A stretch of DNA of 64,000 bases from Halomonas sp. 7T (GCF_025643255.1 NZ_CP087112.1:1674001-1738000); one strand, 5' to 3'. Positions 36,683 through 46,013 are shown, counted from the stretch's first letter. Notes: generated from the sequence alone by a model not told the origin. Numbers and translations: made by a program.

Positions 36683-37009
36683 GAGGGCCACCTAGGTATT
36701 TAATTAAAGTAAACATGGGATTCGTTACTCGTTTCAATGCAGGGGATGAGACGCCGGAGCATTAAATACTGATAAAAATAACGAATCAAGTTAATAAAAG
36801 CATGAAAAAAATCATCAAATAGAACGCTTAATAGAATTAAATAAAGCTGATTGATATTATATTTATAGATAAAACACCTAATTAAGCTACCGGTTATTTT
36901 AAAGATTACGCGTCTTAAAGTGACGTGCCACTTCTTAAATCAATAAGAAAGCCACCAGAAACACCGCTTATCGCTCAATTAAATTAGGCGCCATGCATGA
37001 GGAGGCCCT
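36683..37009. other. AT-rich intergenic region between protease and glutaminase genes
   Basis: The AT-rich part between 36700 and 36960 is markedly different from the flanking genes and holds no reading frame I can support. It must contain the leftward protease promoter. The right end leads into a possible short frame (37010) and a C-run (37111). Confidence 0.4.
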
Positions 37010-37102
37010 TTGGCGCTTTTTAACATCAATGTCACTCTAAACGGGCGTAATGTCGTGCTGAAGGGGCATACATCAGCAGACAGCCTCAGCATTTTCCGCT
37101 AG
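37010..37102 (+). CDS. Possible 30-residue leader peptide upstream of glutaminase
   Basis: GGAGG at 37001-37005 is well placed for a TTG at 37010. The frame encodes 30 residues (ALFNINVTLNGRNVVLKG...) and ends at TAG 37100-37102. It is not long enough to be sure. The beta-strand-like pattern could be the remnant of an old gene or a short translated leader before glsA. No homologue is known to me. Confidence 0.25.
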   Translation: MALFNINVTLNGRNVVLKGHTSADSLSIFR

Positions 37103-37110
37103 GGTAGCGG

Positions 37111-37121
37111 CCCCCCCCCCC
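37111..37121 (+). repeat. Eleven-base C homopolymer upstream of glutaminase
   Basis: An uninterrupted run of 11 C residues, 16 bases before the glutaminase ATG, preceded by a 6-bp hairpin CCGCTA-GGG-TAGCGG (37097-37110 region). It occupies the place where a ribosome binding site would be expected. Confidence 0.95.
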
Positions 37122-37137
37122 ACGCTGCCATACGACG

Positions 37138-38067
37138 ATGGATTTCATGCAAGAGTTGCTTAACGACATTGCCACCCAACTTGCCCTGGAAACTGAGCGG
37201 GGCAAAGTAGCGGACTACATCCCACAATTAGCCCATGTCGATCCAAACCAGTTTGCGATTAGCTTGGCCACCATAGATGGCCAGCGCTTCTCTGCGGGCT
37301 GCGCCACCACGCCGTTCTCAATCCAGAGTATTTCCAAAGTATTCACACTGACCATCGCACTGGGCAAATGGGGCGACGGGCTGTGGTCTAAGGTCGGCCG
37401 CGAGCCTTCCGGCGACCCGTTTAACTCAATTGTTCAGTTAGAGCATGAGGGAGGTAAACCGCGTAACCCATTTATCAACGCCGGGGCCATTGCGGTAGTG
37501 GATGCCATTATGATGGGCCACGAACCCAAAGAGACCCTGGCGGAAATATTGAGCTTTGTGCGTTACATTGCTGACGACAGCAGTATCTGCTTTGACCATC
37601 AAGTCGCCGCCTCAGAAATGCAGCACAAAGACCGCAATGCATCGCTTGCCCATTTTATGAAAGCCTTTGGCCATCTGCGCCACGATGTCGACAAAGTGCT
37701 GGGCACCTACTTCCACCAGTGCGCCATCGCCATGAGCTGCGAGCAGCTTGCCCATGCGGGTCTGTTCCTAGCCTCAGACGGCGTTAACCGCCCTAGCAAC
37801 CTGCGCGTGGTATCACCCCAGCGGGCGCGACGGATTAACTCGCTGATGATGATGTGCGGCCACTACGATGCGTCGGGAGAGTTCGCTTTCCGTGTCGGCC
37901 TGCCGGGCAAAAGTGGTGTAGGTGGCGGCATTTTAGCAGTTGCACCTGGACGTGGTGCGTTGGCCGTGTGGTCACCCGGTTTGGATAAATACGGCAACAG
38001 CCTGTTGGGTACACGTGCACTGGAAATGTTTGTGCAAGATACCGGCTGGTCGGTGTTTGGGCACTAG
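37138..38067 (+). CDS. glsA: Glutaminase
   Basis: A 309-residue serine-dependent glutaminase of the YbaS/YneH family, with a beta-lactamase-like fold, turning glutamine into glutamate and ammonia. The catalytic S64-x-x-K67 lies in [12 protein letters not shown], and [11 protein letters not shown] and [12 protein letters not shown] are family motifs. No Shine-Dalgarno sequence is seen: the run of 11 C residues lies there instead. An in-frame TAG at 37105 closes the frame upstream. Glutamate is a major counter-ion and osmolyte in halophiles. Confidence 0.95.
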   Translation: MDFMQELLNDIATQLALETERGKVADYIPQLAHVDPNQFAISLATIDGQRFSAGCATTPFSIQSISKVFTLTIALGKWGDGLWSKVGREPSGDPFNSIVQLEHEGGKPRNPFINAGAIAVVDAIMMGHEPKETLAEILSFVRYIADDSSICFDHQVAASEMQHKDRNASLAHFMKAFGHLRHDVDKVLGTYFHQCAIAMSCEQLAHAGLFLASDGVNRPSNLRVVSPQRARRINSLMMMCGHYDASGEFAFRVGLPGKSGVGGGILAVAPGRGALAVWSPGLDKYGNSLLGTRALEMFVQDTGWSVFGH

Positions 38068-38068
38068 T

Positions 38069-38920
38069 TCACTGCTCACTTTCAAGCAAGGGAGAATGTT
38101 GGGCGGCTTCCCATGCTTGCACCTGCTGCTTGGTTTCAATGCCCCAGCGGTAGCCGCCCAGCGCGCCGCTTTGTTGAATCACCCGGTGGCAGGGAATCCA
38201 TAGGGCTATCGGGTTAGCACCGACGGCATTACCCACTGCACGAGACGATTTTGGCGACCCCAGCGCCTGCGCAATATGGGAGTAGCTGGCAAGCTGCCCA
38301 TCAGGAATCATCAGCAGCGCTCGCCAAACGTTAATCTGGAAGTTGGTACCGCTAACGTGCAGCGACAGCGCCCCCGTCGCGGCGTCGTGTTGTGGCTCAA
38401 ACAGCGCCTCGACCGCATAACGGGTGGCGTCTGGCTGGTGGCGCAACGTGCAGCGCGGCCAATCAGCGGCCAGCTGAGTAAGAATATCCGCCTCTGGTGT
38501 GGCGGCAATAAAACCCATGCGGCAAATTCCCCTGGGGGTAGCCGCCACCAACACCTCGCCAAACGGCGTGGGATGCACGCCATAGGCAATCTCCACGCCC
38601 TCCCCTTGGCGCTTGAATTCCCCCGGCGTCACCGCTTCCAGCGTCACAAAATGATCGTAAAGCCGCGAACCACCGCTTAGCCCCAGCGCCTGGGCGGTAT
38701 CGGTTAGACTCTGGGCAGAAGCAATCAGCTGCTTACCCCGCGCCAGCGTCAGCGCCTGTAGAAAGCGCTTCGGGCTGATGCCTGCGTAGCGGCAAAACAG
38801 CCGTTGGAAATGGAACGCGCTCAAATGCACCGTTGCCGCCACCGTTTCCAAACTGGGCTGCTGGGCGGCATTCGCCACCATAAAGGCCATGGCTTTTTCA
38901 ATCCGGGCGTAGTCGTTCAT
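38069..38920 (-). CDS. AraC-type regulator fused to O6-methylguanine-DNA methyltransferase (Ada-like)
   Basis: About 283 residues with two domains. The N-terminal AraC helix-turn-helix (LETVAATVHLSAFHFQRLFCRYAGISPKRFLQ) is followed by the suicide alkyltransferase domain with the acceptor cysteine in WIPCHRVI and the preceding SPKSSRAVGNAVGANP. The zinc-binding, phosphotriester-repairing N-terminal domain of E. coli Ada is absent, so the signal for activation must differ. ATG 38920 is preferred; GTG 38941 lacks a binding site. It ends 1 bp from glsA, convergent. Confidence 0.93.
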   Translation of the reverse strand: MNDYARIEKAMAFMVANAAQQPSLETVAATVHLSAFHFQRLFCRYAGISPKRFLQALTLARGKQLIASAQSLTDTAQALGLSGGSRLYDHFVTLEAVTPGEFKRQGEGVEIAYGVHPTPFGEVLVAATPRGICRMGFIAATPEADILTQLAADWPRCTLRHQPDATRYAVEALFEPQHDAATGALSLHVSGTNFQINVWRALLMIPDGQLASYSHIAQALGSPKSSRAVGNAVGANPIALWIPCHRVIQQSGALGGYRWGIETKQQVQAWEAAQHSPLLESEQ

Positions 38921-39088
38921 CGCTTCATTCTCACGGGCCACATTGCGGAGTAGAGCTTATGTACGCTCCAGCTTACCCAGCAAAGGCGCCAAACCCCACC
39001 CGAATCTTGCGCAAGTCATGCATCAATTTTGTGCAATACGCCGACAGCGCTCTCTCGCAAACTGCCACCTCCCTTCAGGAGGAACATT

Positions 39089-39682
39089 ATGAACACATCG
39101 CTACTGTTACCCATGTCGGCGTTTGCTCTGGCGGCGTCTATTTCACCAGGGCCAGTTAATATCGTTTGTTTAAGCAGCGGCACCCACTACCCCATTCATA
39201 AAGGTTTCATCTTCGTGACGGGGGCGACGCTGGGCTTTCTCGTGCTGTTTCTTGGTATTGGCGCAGGCCTCTACTCGCTGCTGAATGTGATGCCCTGGCT
39301 GGAGGAGGCGCTAAAATGGGCAGGTATCGTGTTCTTACTCTATCTAAGCGTTCGTTTGCTCCAGCACAATGGCCATGTAGGGGAACACACCCCACATAAA
39401 GCTCCTGGCTTTTTCACTGGGGCTGCCATGCAGTGGCTAAACCCCAAAGCGTGGCTGGCCTCGGCAGCGGGCATTGGCGCGTACACCAATGGTAACGACC
39501 CTTATCTGATTGGCCTGTTTGCCCTTCTATATCTACCAATCTGTTGGCTTTCCCTGGCAAGCTGGGTTTACGCGGGGGTATTTCTAAAACGCTATATGCA
39601 CCGCTCCGTGGTGCTACTAACGATCAATCGCTGCCTGGCAGCAGGCTTGGCAGGCAGCGCGTTATTTCTACTTTTTGAATAA
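39089..39682 (+). CDS. LysE family transporter
   Basis: About 197 residues, six spans. It begins MNTSLLLPMSAFALAASISPGPVNIVCLSSG, with the ISPGP motif of the LysE/RhtB family, and has LNPKAWLASAAGIGAY later. AGGAGG lies 6 bases before ATG 39089. The AraC-type gene that follows on the other strand overlaps its 3' end by 15 bp and may control it. The substrate is unknown. Confidence 0.9.
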   Translation: MNTSLLLPMSAFALAASISPGPVNIVCLSSGTHYPIHKGFIFVTGATLGFLVLFLGIGAGLYSLLNVMPWLEEALKWAGIVFLLYLSVRLLQHNGHVGEHTPHKAPGFFTGAAMQWLNPKAWLASAAGIGAYTNGNDPYLIGLFALLYLPICWLSLASWVYAGVFLKRYMHRSVVLLTINRCLAAGLAGSALFLLFE

Positions 39683-40498
39683 GGGTGCGCGGTATTGATT
39701 TGGCGTAGCAGCTACCAGCCGCTTGAACGTACGTTGAAAATGGGGCTGATCGTTAAACCCCGCCGTTAGTGCCGCCTCAACAATCGGTTGGCCTTGCCTT
39801 AACGCCGCTTGTCCTAGCTGAATGCGTTGGTTGATCAGATAGGCATGAGGCGTTAAGCCATAGTGCTGCTTGAACGAACGAATCAGATGCCCCGCGCTGT
39901 ATCCCGTTTGTTGGGATAAATCATCCAGCGAAATATCGCGTGCGCAGTGTTCGCGCAGATAATGCGCCACCTGCGCCAGCAGTTTTGGCGTTGGCGGTTG
40001 CGCCAGCGGCGGCTCTTCTGCCAGTTCAATCATCAGTGTCGTTAGATAAGTTGTTAATGTCTGCTGTTTGAGGTCAATCGTGCCTTGCTCATCCAATAAG
40101 CAATCGGCCATTTCGCAAAACTGGGTATAGAGAATAGGCTGGCGGATGACCGCCGTGGCGATGTCTTGCCACTCTAAGGAGGGCAGCAGACCAAGTTGAT
40201 AACGTAGTTCACTCAACCAACAGCTGTCGACATAGAGCATTAAATACGCCCAAGGTTGATCAGCGACTGGGTTGCAGGCATGTACCCAGTGTGGGTTCAT
40301 CATGACCAAGTCACCGGCGCTAATCTGATGCGATGCATCCCGATATAGAAAGGTGCTGACACCGGCGGTCACCGCCCCCAGCGACCAGTGCGCATGACTA
40401 TGTGGTGCATAACACACCTGCCGCGCATCCATTATCTTGCGCAGCTCGACATGTGGCATATGCTCATCACGCCAGAAAATAGGCAATACATGATTCAT
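39668..40498 (-). CDS. AraC family transcriptional regulator
   Basis: A 276-residue regulator with an N-terminal cupin sensor domain (HSHAHWSLGAVTAGVSTFLYRD, DLVMMNPHWVHACNP) and a C-terminal double helix-turn-helix (ISLDDLSQQTGYSAGHLIRSFKQHYGLTPHAYLINQRI, AALTAGFNDQPHFQRTFKRLVAATPNQYR). AraC proteins of this type often control an adjacent LysE exporter, which here is convergent and overlapping. A longer frame to 40576 exists, but homology begins near ATG 40498. Confidence 0.9.
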   Translation of the reverse strand: MNHVLPIFWRDEHMPHVELRKIMDARQVCYAPHSHAHWSLGAVTAGVSTFLYRDASHQISAGDLVMMNPHWVHACNPVADQPWAYLMLYVDSCWLSELRYQLGLLPSLEWQDIATAVIRQPILYTQFCEMADCLLDEQGTIDLKQQTLTTYLTTLMIELAEEPPLAQPPTPKLLAQVAHYLREHCARDISLDDLSQQTGYSAGHLIRSFKQHYGLTPHAYLINQRIQLGQAALRQGQPIVEAALTAGFNDQPHFQRTFKRLVAATPNQYRAPLFKK

Positions 40499-40697
40499 CC
40501 GCTTATCGGACTCCCTAATATACTGAAGGCGAATGTCATCGCATTTGGCCCTACACCGGGTGAACATACCCTTCAAATTGCAGCATAGTCTAAGCTGGAC
40601 AATAGCACAGCGCGCGCACAGTATGGGCCGCCAGACAGGCTCTAGATAAGCCAGATTGCATAGGAATTCGCAATGCCATTAACGTCAGGAGGACACT

Positions 40698-41516
40698 TTG
40701 GCCAATCGTATGAATAACCCAGACCATCGTGATGCGATTACCCTGTTTGCTCGCATGGGCTACGCGTCACGCGGCATCGTTTATGTATTAGTGGGTGGCC
40801 TCGCCGCCCTGGCAGCCTTTGGGCAAGGCGGCCAAACCGAGGGCAGCCGGGGCGCTTTAGAACGGGTGCTCACCGCCCCGTTTGGAAAAATCATGCTAGG
40901 TCTCATTGCTGTGGGTTTGGTCGGCTACGCTATGTGGCGGACGATCCAAGCCGTCAAAGACGCCGACCATCACGGCAACGGTGCCAAAGGCTTAGCCATT
41001 CGTTCGGGCTTGTTAGCCAGCGCCGTCACCCATACGCTGCTAGCTTTTTTTGCCGCCACGCTCATCTTTCAGTTTGCGGGTTCTTCGGGTGGTTCCGGCA
41101 GCGGCTCCCAAGGGGCAGCGGATTGGCTCATGCAACAGCCCTTTGGCCGCTGGTTGGTAGGCGGGACCGGGTTAATTGTGATTGGCGTTGGCGTGGCTCA
41201 CGCTGTTAAAGGCTATAAGGCCAAATTCGACAAACATTTTGCGATGCCACCACAAACTCAACAATGGGCTTACCCCATCTGCCGATTCGGCTTAGTGGTT
41301 CGCGGTCTGGTCTTTTTAATAGTAGGGAGCTTTTTTATCATCGCGGCCTACCAAATTAATCCCGATCAAGCAGGTGGTATGGGCGAAGTCTTCAGCACAT
41401 TGCGCAGCCAACCCTTCGGCCAATGGTTGCTTGCCTTTGTCGCCCTGGGGCTCTTTGCGTTTGGTCTCTACAGCCTTTTAGCAGCTGTCTATCGCCGCAT
41501 TAATACTGAAATGTAG
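40698..41516 (+). CDS. DUF1206 family membrane protein
   Basis: A 272-residue inner-membrane protein with three repeats of the DUF1206 unit, each with two spans, recognisable by FARMGYASRGIVYVLVGGLA, SGLLASAVTHTLLAFFAATL and CRFGLVVRGLVFLIVGSFFI, and by PFG(K/R/Q)xxLxxxA/G at the second helix. The function of the family is unknown. The start is TTG 40698, well supported by AGGAGG 5 bases upstream. The next gene follows after 11 bp. Confidence 0.92.
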   Translation: MANRMNNPDHRDAITLFARMGYASRGIVYVLVGGLAALAAFGQGGQTEGSRGALERVLTAPFGKIMLGLIAVGLVGYAMWRTIQAVKDADHHGNGAKGLAIRSGLLASAVTHTLLAFFAATLIFQFAGSSGGSGSGSQGAADWLMQQPFGRWLVGGTGLIVIGVGVAHAVKGYKAKFDKHFAMPPQTQQWAYPICRFGLVVRGLVFLIVGSFFIIAAYQINPDQAGGMGEVFSTLRSQPFGQWLLAFVALGLFAFGLYSLLAAVYRRINTEM

Positions 41517-41527
41517 AGAACCATCTG

Positions 41528-42133
41528 ATGCTTTCAACAACCCACACGAAACAGTGGTTCGAGCGTATTAATGGCTCGAAAAACATGCTGTGGTTACTCG
41601 GCACGCTCTCTTTTTTAGAAACCATTATTTTGCCAATTCCCATTGAACTGGTGTTAATCCCGCTCATGGCGATGAACAAGCAGCGCATTTGGGCAATAGC
41701 CACCGCGACGACCCTCGGCTGCCTGATAGCGTCCATTGTGGGCTATGCCGTTGGCATGGTGCTGTATCAATCCATAGGGACATGGTTTATCGAATTTATG
41801 GGAATGGAGCAGAGCTATCAGGCGTTTCAGGACGTCTTTAACCAGTACGGCTTTGCCGCCATTTTGGCGATTGGTATTTTGCCCATTCCGTTTCAGGTTG
41901 CGATGATTACCGCGGGCCTTTCTGGCTATCCCATTGTGCTTTTCGCCCTAGCGGCGTTCATCGCACGCGGGTTGCGCTATTACGGCATTGCCTGGCTAGT
42001 ACACCGCTTTGGCCACCGAGTAGAAACGATGTGGAAGCGCCATGCGCTTAAAACCAGCCTGGCGCTGGGCATAGTGGTACTGGTAGCGGCCGTCGGTTTT
42101 CAGACGCTAGCGGGGGTGATGATGTCGCATTGA
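41528..42133 (+). CDS. YqaA/DedA-type VTT-domain membrane protein
   Basis: A 201-residue inner-membrane protein of the VTT (DedA-like) group, closest to YqaA. It has SFLETIILPIPIELVLIPLM near the start and the amphipathic re-entrant stretch FAAILAIGILPIPFQVAMITAGLSG, typical of lipid-carrier flippases. The role is likely in lipid or envelope homeostasis. It is probably co-transcribed with the DUF1206 gene. Confidence 0.88.
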   Translation: MLSTTHTKQWFERINGSKNMLWLLGTLSFLETIILPIPIELVLIPLMAMNKQRIWAIATATTLGCLIASIVGYAVGMVLYQSIGTWFIEFMGMEQSYQAFQDVFNQYGFAAILAIGILPIPFQVAMITAGLSGYPIVLFALAAFIARGLRYYGIAWLVHRFGHRVETMWKRHALKTSLALGIVVLVAAVGFQTLAGVMMSH

Positions 42134-42187
42134 TCGCCAAACCGAAAATCGACCCACCTTCTGGCTACCCACCTATCGACTGAGGAG

Positions 42188-42679
42188 CTAGGCCTTATTG
42201 CTATTATCCAGCGGTAAGGTTCCGTACTCTTTCACCGGTTGAATCGCAAAGTTGCTGCGAATATCGCTCACGCCTGGTAAGCGCAGCAACGTCCCCGTTA
42301 AAAACGCCTCGTATGCTGCCAAGCTGGGCACGACCACCTGTAGCAGAAAATCAGACTCACCAGATACCAAGTGCGCAGTCACTACTTCCGGCAGTTTAAC
42401 CACAGCCTCTCGAAAGGCATTGGCTTGCTCTTCATGGTGGCGCTCCACTTTTATGCCCACAAACACCGTTAACTCCAGCCCAACGCTTCGGCGATCAAGC
42501 TCTGCATGGTAACCACGGATAATGCCGCTAGCTTCCAAGCGCCGCACTCGGCGTAAACAGGGAGACGGCGACAAATTCACTTTCTCCGCAAGCTCCACAT
42601 TGGTTAAGCGAGCATCCCCCTGTAGTAACGCAAGAATGAGGCGGTCGGTCGCATCTAACTGATCACTTGGCATAAGCAA
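42188..42679 (-). CDS. Lrp/AsnC family transcriptional regulator
   Basis: A 163-residue regulator: N-terminal helix-turn-helix (LDATDRLILALLQGDARLTNVELAEKVNLSPSPCLRRVRRLE) and a C-terminal ligand-binding RAM domain (ELTVFVGIKVERH, VTAHLVSGESDFLLQVVVPSL). A TTG at 42679 has AGGA at good spacing; ATG 42673 is two codons inside. It diverges from a RhtB-type exporter, the classic LysE-LysG/Lrp arrangement, so it probably controls that gene in response to an amino acid. Confidence 0.93.
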   Translation of the reverse strand: MLMPSDQLDATDRLILALLQGDARLTNVELAEKVNLSPSPCLRRVRRLEASGIIRGYHAELDRRSVGLELTVFVGIKVERHHEEQANAFREAVVKLPEVVTAHLVSGESDFLLQVVVPSLAAYEAFLTGTLLRLPGVSDIRSNFAIQPVKEYGTLPLDNSNKA

Positions 42680-42814
42680 GTATTTTCCTACTACTGATTA
42701 GCATAAAACACCAATAACAACTGATTTATGGGCGCAAATGGCAAGAAATCACTCATGAACTTAACGGTATCATGCCTTTTATGAAGCCACCACGTGCATG
42801 TTGAGGAAGCGGCC

Positions 42815-43426
42815 ATGGAAATCGGTCTTTTTATTAGCGCTTTAGCCATTGTTTACCTGATTCCAGGGCCGGATATGCTGTTAGTGCTGCATACCAGTAG
42901 CACGCTGAGCCGCAAGCATGGATTCGCGACAGCGTTAGGGCTAGCCATCGCCCGAGGGCTGCATGTGGCGTTAGCAGGCCTAGGCTTAGCGGCCCTATTT
43001 GTCGCTGCCCCATGGCTGTTTGATACCGTTCGTTACCTTGGTGCTGCCTACTTGGTTTGGGTGGGCGTACAGTTAATTCGTACCCATCAAGGCGCAGATA
43101 CTCACCACCCGCACGCATCGCTCACCGGAAGCTATTACCTGGCTTGGAGACGAGGCTTTTTAACGAATCTGCTGAACCCAAAATCGCTGCTTTTTTGTTC
43201 GGTGTTATTACCCCAGTTTGTTCACACACAACAGGGGGGCGTTGCGCTTCAATTTACTTTATTGGGGATTGTTCTGGTGGGCGTGGGGCTTTTGTATGAC
43301 TCGCTATATGCCTGTTTAGGCGCACAAATGCAGCGCTGGTTTGCCAACCATCAAAAAAGACAAACCTTACAACGCTGGGTCTTTGGAACACTCATTATCG
43401 GCTTTGCCGTGCGGTTAGCATCTTAA
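42815..43426 (+). CDS. RhtB/LysE family amino acid exporter
   Basis: About 203 residues, six spans, beginning MEIGLFISALAIVYLIPGPDMLLVLHTS (the family PGPD motif) and with NLLNPKSLLFCSVLLPQFV. GAGGA lies 7 bases before ATG 42815; a start at 42794 is less likely. This is the third LysE-type gene in the window, and it is divergent from an Lrp-type regulator. Confidence 0.9.
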   Translation: MEIGLFISALAIVYLIPGPDMLLVLHTSSTLSRKHGFATALGLAIARGLHVALAGLGLAALFVAAPWLFDTVRYLGAAYLVWVGVQLIRTHQGADTHHPHASLTGSYYLAWRRGFLTNLLNPKSLLFCSVLLPQFVHTQQGGVALQFTLLGIVLVGVGLLYDSLYACLGAQMQRWFANHQKRQTLQRWVFGTLIIGFAVRLAS

Positions 43427-43500
43427 CGGGCGCTGTTGAAAGTCAGCCTTGAGAGAATAACCGCTGCCAGCGGGCCTGATTAGCCAACGCGCTATATGTG

Positions 43501-43544
43501 CACATACTAAGCATTCACGTACTAAGCATGCACATACTAAGCAG
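43501..43544 (+). repeat. Three 14-bp direct repeats
   Basis: Copies of CACATACTAAGCAT, at 43501, 43516 (CACGTACTAAGCAT) and 43531 (CACATACTAAGCAG), with a regular period of 15 bases, in the gap between the convergent exporter and slipin genes. No function is known to me. Confidence 0.85.
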
Positions 43545-43561
43545 CCAGCTGGCAGCAAACG

Positions 43562-44350
43562 TTATGCACCGTCTTGCTGATTATCCGGCGCAGACGCCTG
43601 ATGCTTCGCTTTCATATCTTTAAACGCTTCCATAATGTCCATAGGTAGCGGGAACACAATGGTTGAAGCATTTTTATTGCTCATATCACTCATGGTTTGC
43701 AGATAACGCAGCTGGAGTGCGGCGGAGTTTTCTTGCATGACATTAGCGGCTTCCACAAGCTTTTTCGATGCCTGTAGTTCACCCTCTGCGTGAATGACCT
43801 TGGCGCGACGTTCACGTTCTGCCTCTGCTTGGCGAGCAATGGCGCGAATCATGCTCTCATCCAGATCGACATGTTTGATCTCAACGTTCGCAACTTTTAT
43901 GCCCCATGCTTCCGTCTGGGTATCGATGATCTCTTGAATATCATCGTTCAGCTTATCTCGTTCAGAGAGCATCTCATCAAGGTCATGCTTACCTAGTACA
44001 GAGCGAAGGGTTGTTTGCGCCAATTGGCTAGTGGCCTGGGTAAAGTTCTCCACCTGAATAATCGCCCTCTCAGGGTCAACCACGCGAAAGTACAGCACGG
44101 CATTCACTTTTACCGTCACGTTATCTTGGGAAATCACGTCTTGCTCGGGCACATCCATCGTGATGACGCGCAAATCCACGACTTCCATCTTTTGAACGCC
44201 AGGAATCACAATCACCAGCCCTGGCCCTTTCACCTTTTGGTAGCGCCCAAGAAAGAACACTACCCCTCGCTTATACTCGGGCAAGATACGCAGAGAGGCA
44301 GCAAATAGCATTACTACCAACACAACGGGAACAAAATAAGAAAGGATCAT
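43562..44350 (-). CDS. Slipin (stomatin/prohibitin family membrane protein)
   Basis: A 262-residue SPFH protein. It has one N-terminal membrane hairpin (residues 4-22), then the SPFH domain ([53 protein letters not shown]), a coiled coil ([17 protein letters not shown]) and a helical tail. Slipins form membrane microdomains and are cleaved by NfeD-type proteases. The nfeD gene lies just upstream on the same strand (29-bp gap), the standard pair. Confidence 0.94.
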   Translation of the reverse strand: MILSYFVPVVLVVMLFAASLRILPEYKRGVVFFLGRYQKVKGPGLVIVIPGVQKMEVVDLRVITMDVPEQDVISQDNVTVKVNAVLYFRVVDPERAIIQVENFTQATSQLAQTTLRSVLGKHDLDEMLSERDKLNDDIQEIIDTQTEAWGIKVANVEIKHVDLDESMIRAIARQAEAERERRAKVIHAEGELQASKKLVEAANVMQENSAALQLRYLQTMSDMSNKNASTIVFPLPMDIMEAFKDMKAKHQASAPDNQQDGA

Positions 44351-44379
44351 TGCACACCTCGTCTAGCCGTTGGTTTTGA

Positions 44380-45747
44380 TTAATAAGGCTCCACATGGAC
44401 AGTGAGACCATTAAGCCTCACGACCTTTAAGGTATCGCCTTGCTTAACGGGCACCTCACACGCTGCGTTCCACCGTTCACCATGAAGTCGCACATGGCCT
44501 TGCTCTTGAAAGTCCTCTAATGCAATAGCTTCAGCACCAATAAGCTGTTCTACCCCCGTGTGTGCGGGGCGTCTACGTAGCGTGGCAAATCGAGTGAGTG
44601 TCCATAACATCAAACTGGCTGAAATGAGCGCTACCCCACCAATCAGAGGTAACGAAATAGCCAGGTATTCCGCGTCCATCAGCATTACCGAGCCAAGCAC
44701 AAAGGCCACAATGCCCCCCACGCCTAGTACACCAAAACTGGGGAGTAGCGTTTCCCCCACCATGAGCGCTAGCCCCACCACCACCAACGCTAGTCCCGCG
44801 TAGTTGATGGGCAGTACCTGAAAGGCAAAAAGTGCTAATAAAAGCGAAATAACACCGATGGTGCCTGGGAATAGGCTACCAGGGCTTGATAGCTCAAAAA
44901 TGAGTCCGTAAAAGCCAATAATCATCAGAAAGTAGGCAATATTGGGGTTCGTGATCAGCGACAACAGCTGGGTACGCCAATCTGGATCAAAACGCTCGAC
45001 GATCATATTCTCTGTCGCTAACGTGATCTCTCCTTGCTCCATCACCACCGTCATGCCGTCCAGCTGCGCTAAGAGGTCATCGATGTCTCGTGCGACGACA
45101 TCAATGACATTCTGCTCCAGTGCTTGGTTAGCCGTGAGATTGACTGCATCACGCACCGCCTCCTCTGCCCACTCAGCATTGCGCCCATGGCGCTCTGCCA
45201 AGCCACGAATAAAGCTAACAGCGTCCTCCAGTACCTTTCGCTCCATCGCAGTGCCTTCACGCTCTGCATTAGTTGAAGCGTCGTCGTTTTCTTCCGCATC
45301 ATCCTCGCTGCCCGGCAAGCCCGAGCCACCCATCTGTACCGGCGTGGCGGAGCCTAAATGGGTCGAAGGCGCCATAGCCGCCACGTGGCTACCATACAGT
45401 AGATAAGTGCCAGCGCTTGCCGCACGTGCGCCGCTGGGGGAAACATACATAGCCACGGGGATCTCGGAATTAAGCATGGTTTGAATCATGTCGCGGGTCG
45501 TTTCAACCAGCCCGCCGGGCGTATTAAGCTCAACAATCACCAGCTGACTATCGTGCTCTTTAGCGCGACGAAGGCCCCGCTCAAAATAGTCTTTTGTGGC
45601 TGGGCCAATGGCGCCCTCAACATTAAGCACTAGCGCGCTGGCACCGCTGCTTTGCGCCACTGCCTGCCAAGTGAATGACAATGCCGCCATCATTACGCCC
45701 ACCAGCAGTACCCACAGCCAATGCGATTTGAGAGGAAAAGCGTGCAT
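44380..45747 (-). CDS. NfeD family membrane serine protease
   Basis: About 455 residues. It has an N-terminal signal anchor, then a ClpP-like protease domain (INTPGG-type loop ELNTPGGLVETTRDM, catalytic Ser in [13 protein letters not shown]), an acidic insert near 160-175 (DDAEENDDAST), four to five spans, and a C-terminal OB-fold NfeD domain (LIGAEAIALEDFQEQGHVRLHGERW). It cuts the slipin encoded next. I chose ATG 45747 (GGGAG 5 bases upstream) over 45777. Confidence 0.93.
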   Translation of the reverse strand: MHAFPLKSHWLWVLLVGVMMAALSFTWQAVAQSSGASALVLNVEGAIGPATKDYFERGLRRAKEHDSQLVIVELNTPGGLVETTRDMIQTMLNSEIPVAMYVSPSGARAASAGTYLLYGSHVAAMAPSTHLGSATPVQMGGSGLPGSEDDAEENDDASTNAEREGTAMERKVLEDAVSFIRGLAERHGRNAEWAEEAVRDAVNLTANQALEQNVIDVVARDIDDLLAQLDGMTVVMEQGEITLATENMIVERFDPDWRTQLLSLITNPNIAYFLMIIGFYGLIFELSSPGSLFPGTIGVISLLLALFAFQVLPINYAGLALVVVGLALMVGETLLPSFGVLGVGGIVAFVLGSVMLMDAEYLAISLPLIGGVALISASLMLWTLTRFATLRRRPAHTGVEQLIGAEAIALEDFQEQGHVRLHGERWNAACEVPVKQGDTLKVVRLNGLTVHVEPY

Positions 45748-45916
45748 ATTCACTCCCGCGCTTTGCGCCATTATCAAAGTCCTACAGCAGTGACCGCTAC
45801 AACACCACTTGGTTTCACAAAACCTATACAGCCCATGACGACCAGAAAAGAGCCGTAAATATCAAAACCCCTCTTTAACGTAGCAACCCCTGGTTGGGCT
45901 CGCCATAAATTAAGTA

Positions 45917-45940
45917 AAAGTAAGCACTAATGCTTACATT
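45917..45940 (+). promoter_or_regulatory. Dyad symmetry upstream of the alternative oxidase gene
   Basis: AAAGTAAGCA and TGCTTACATT form a 10-bp inverted repeat with one mismatch around CTAA, centred about 85 bases before the aox start. It looks like a binding site for a dimeric regulator; which one is unknown. Confidence 0.5.
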
Positions 45941-46013
45941 CTTTACATTTCTTGCGTGAACCAGACTCTTATACAGAAGTCGTACCACTAGGACATTTAA
46001 GATAAGGAAGATA

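Noticed and set aside
34617..36695. Plus-strand frames opposite the protease gene
   Set aside because: They are shadows of the coding strand; the protease has clear catalytic motifs.
37010..37140. Slippage in the C-run fusing the 30-codon leader frame to glsA
   Set aside because: The leader frame stops at TAG 37100-37102, before the C-run, and the glsA frame has its own TAG at 37105.
43501..43544. Replication-type iterons
   Set aside because: Only three copies, with no initiator gene or AT-rich unwinding region close by.
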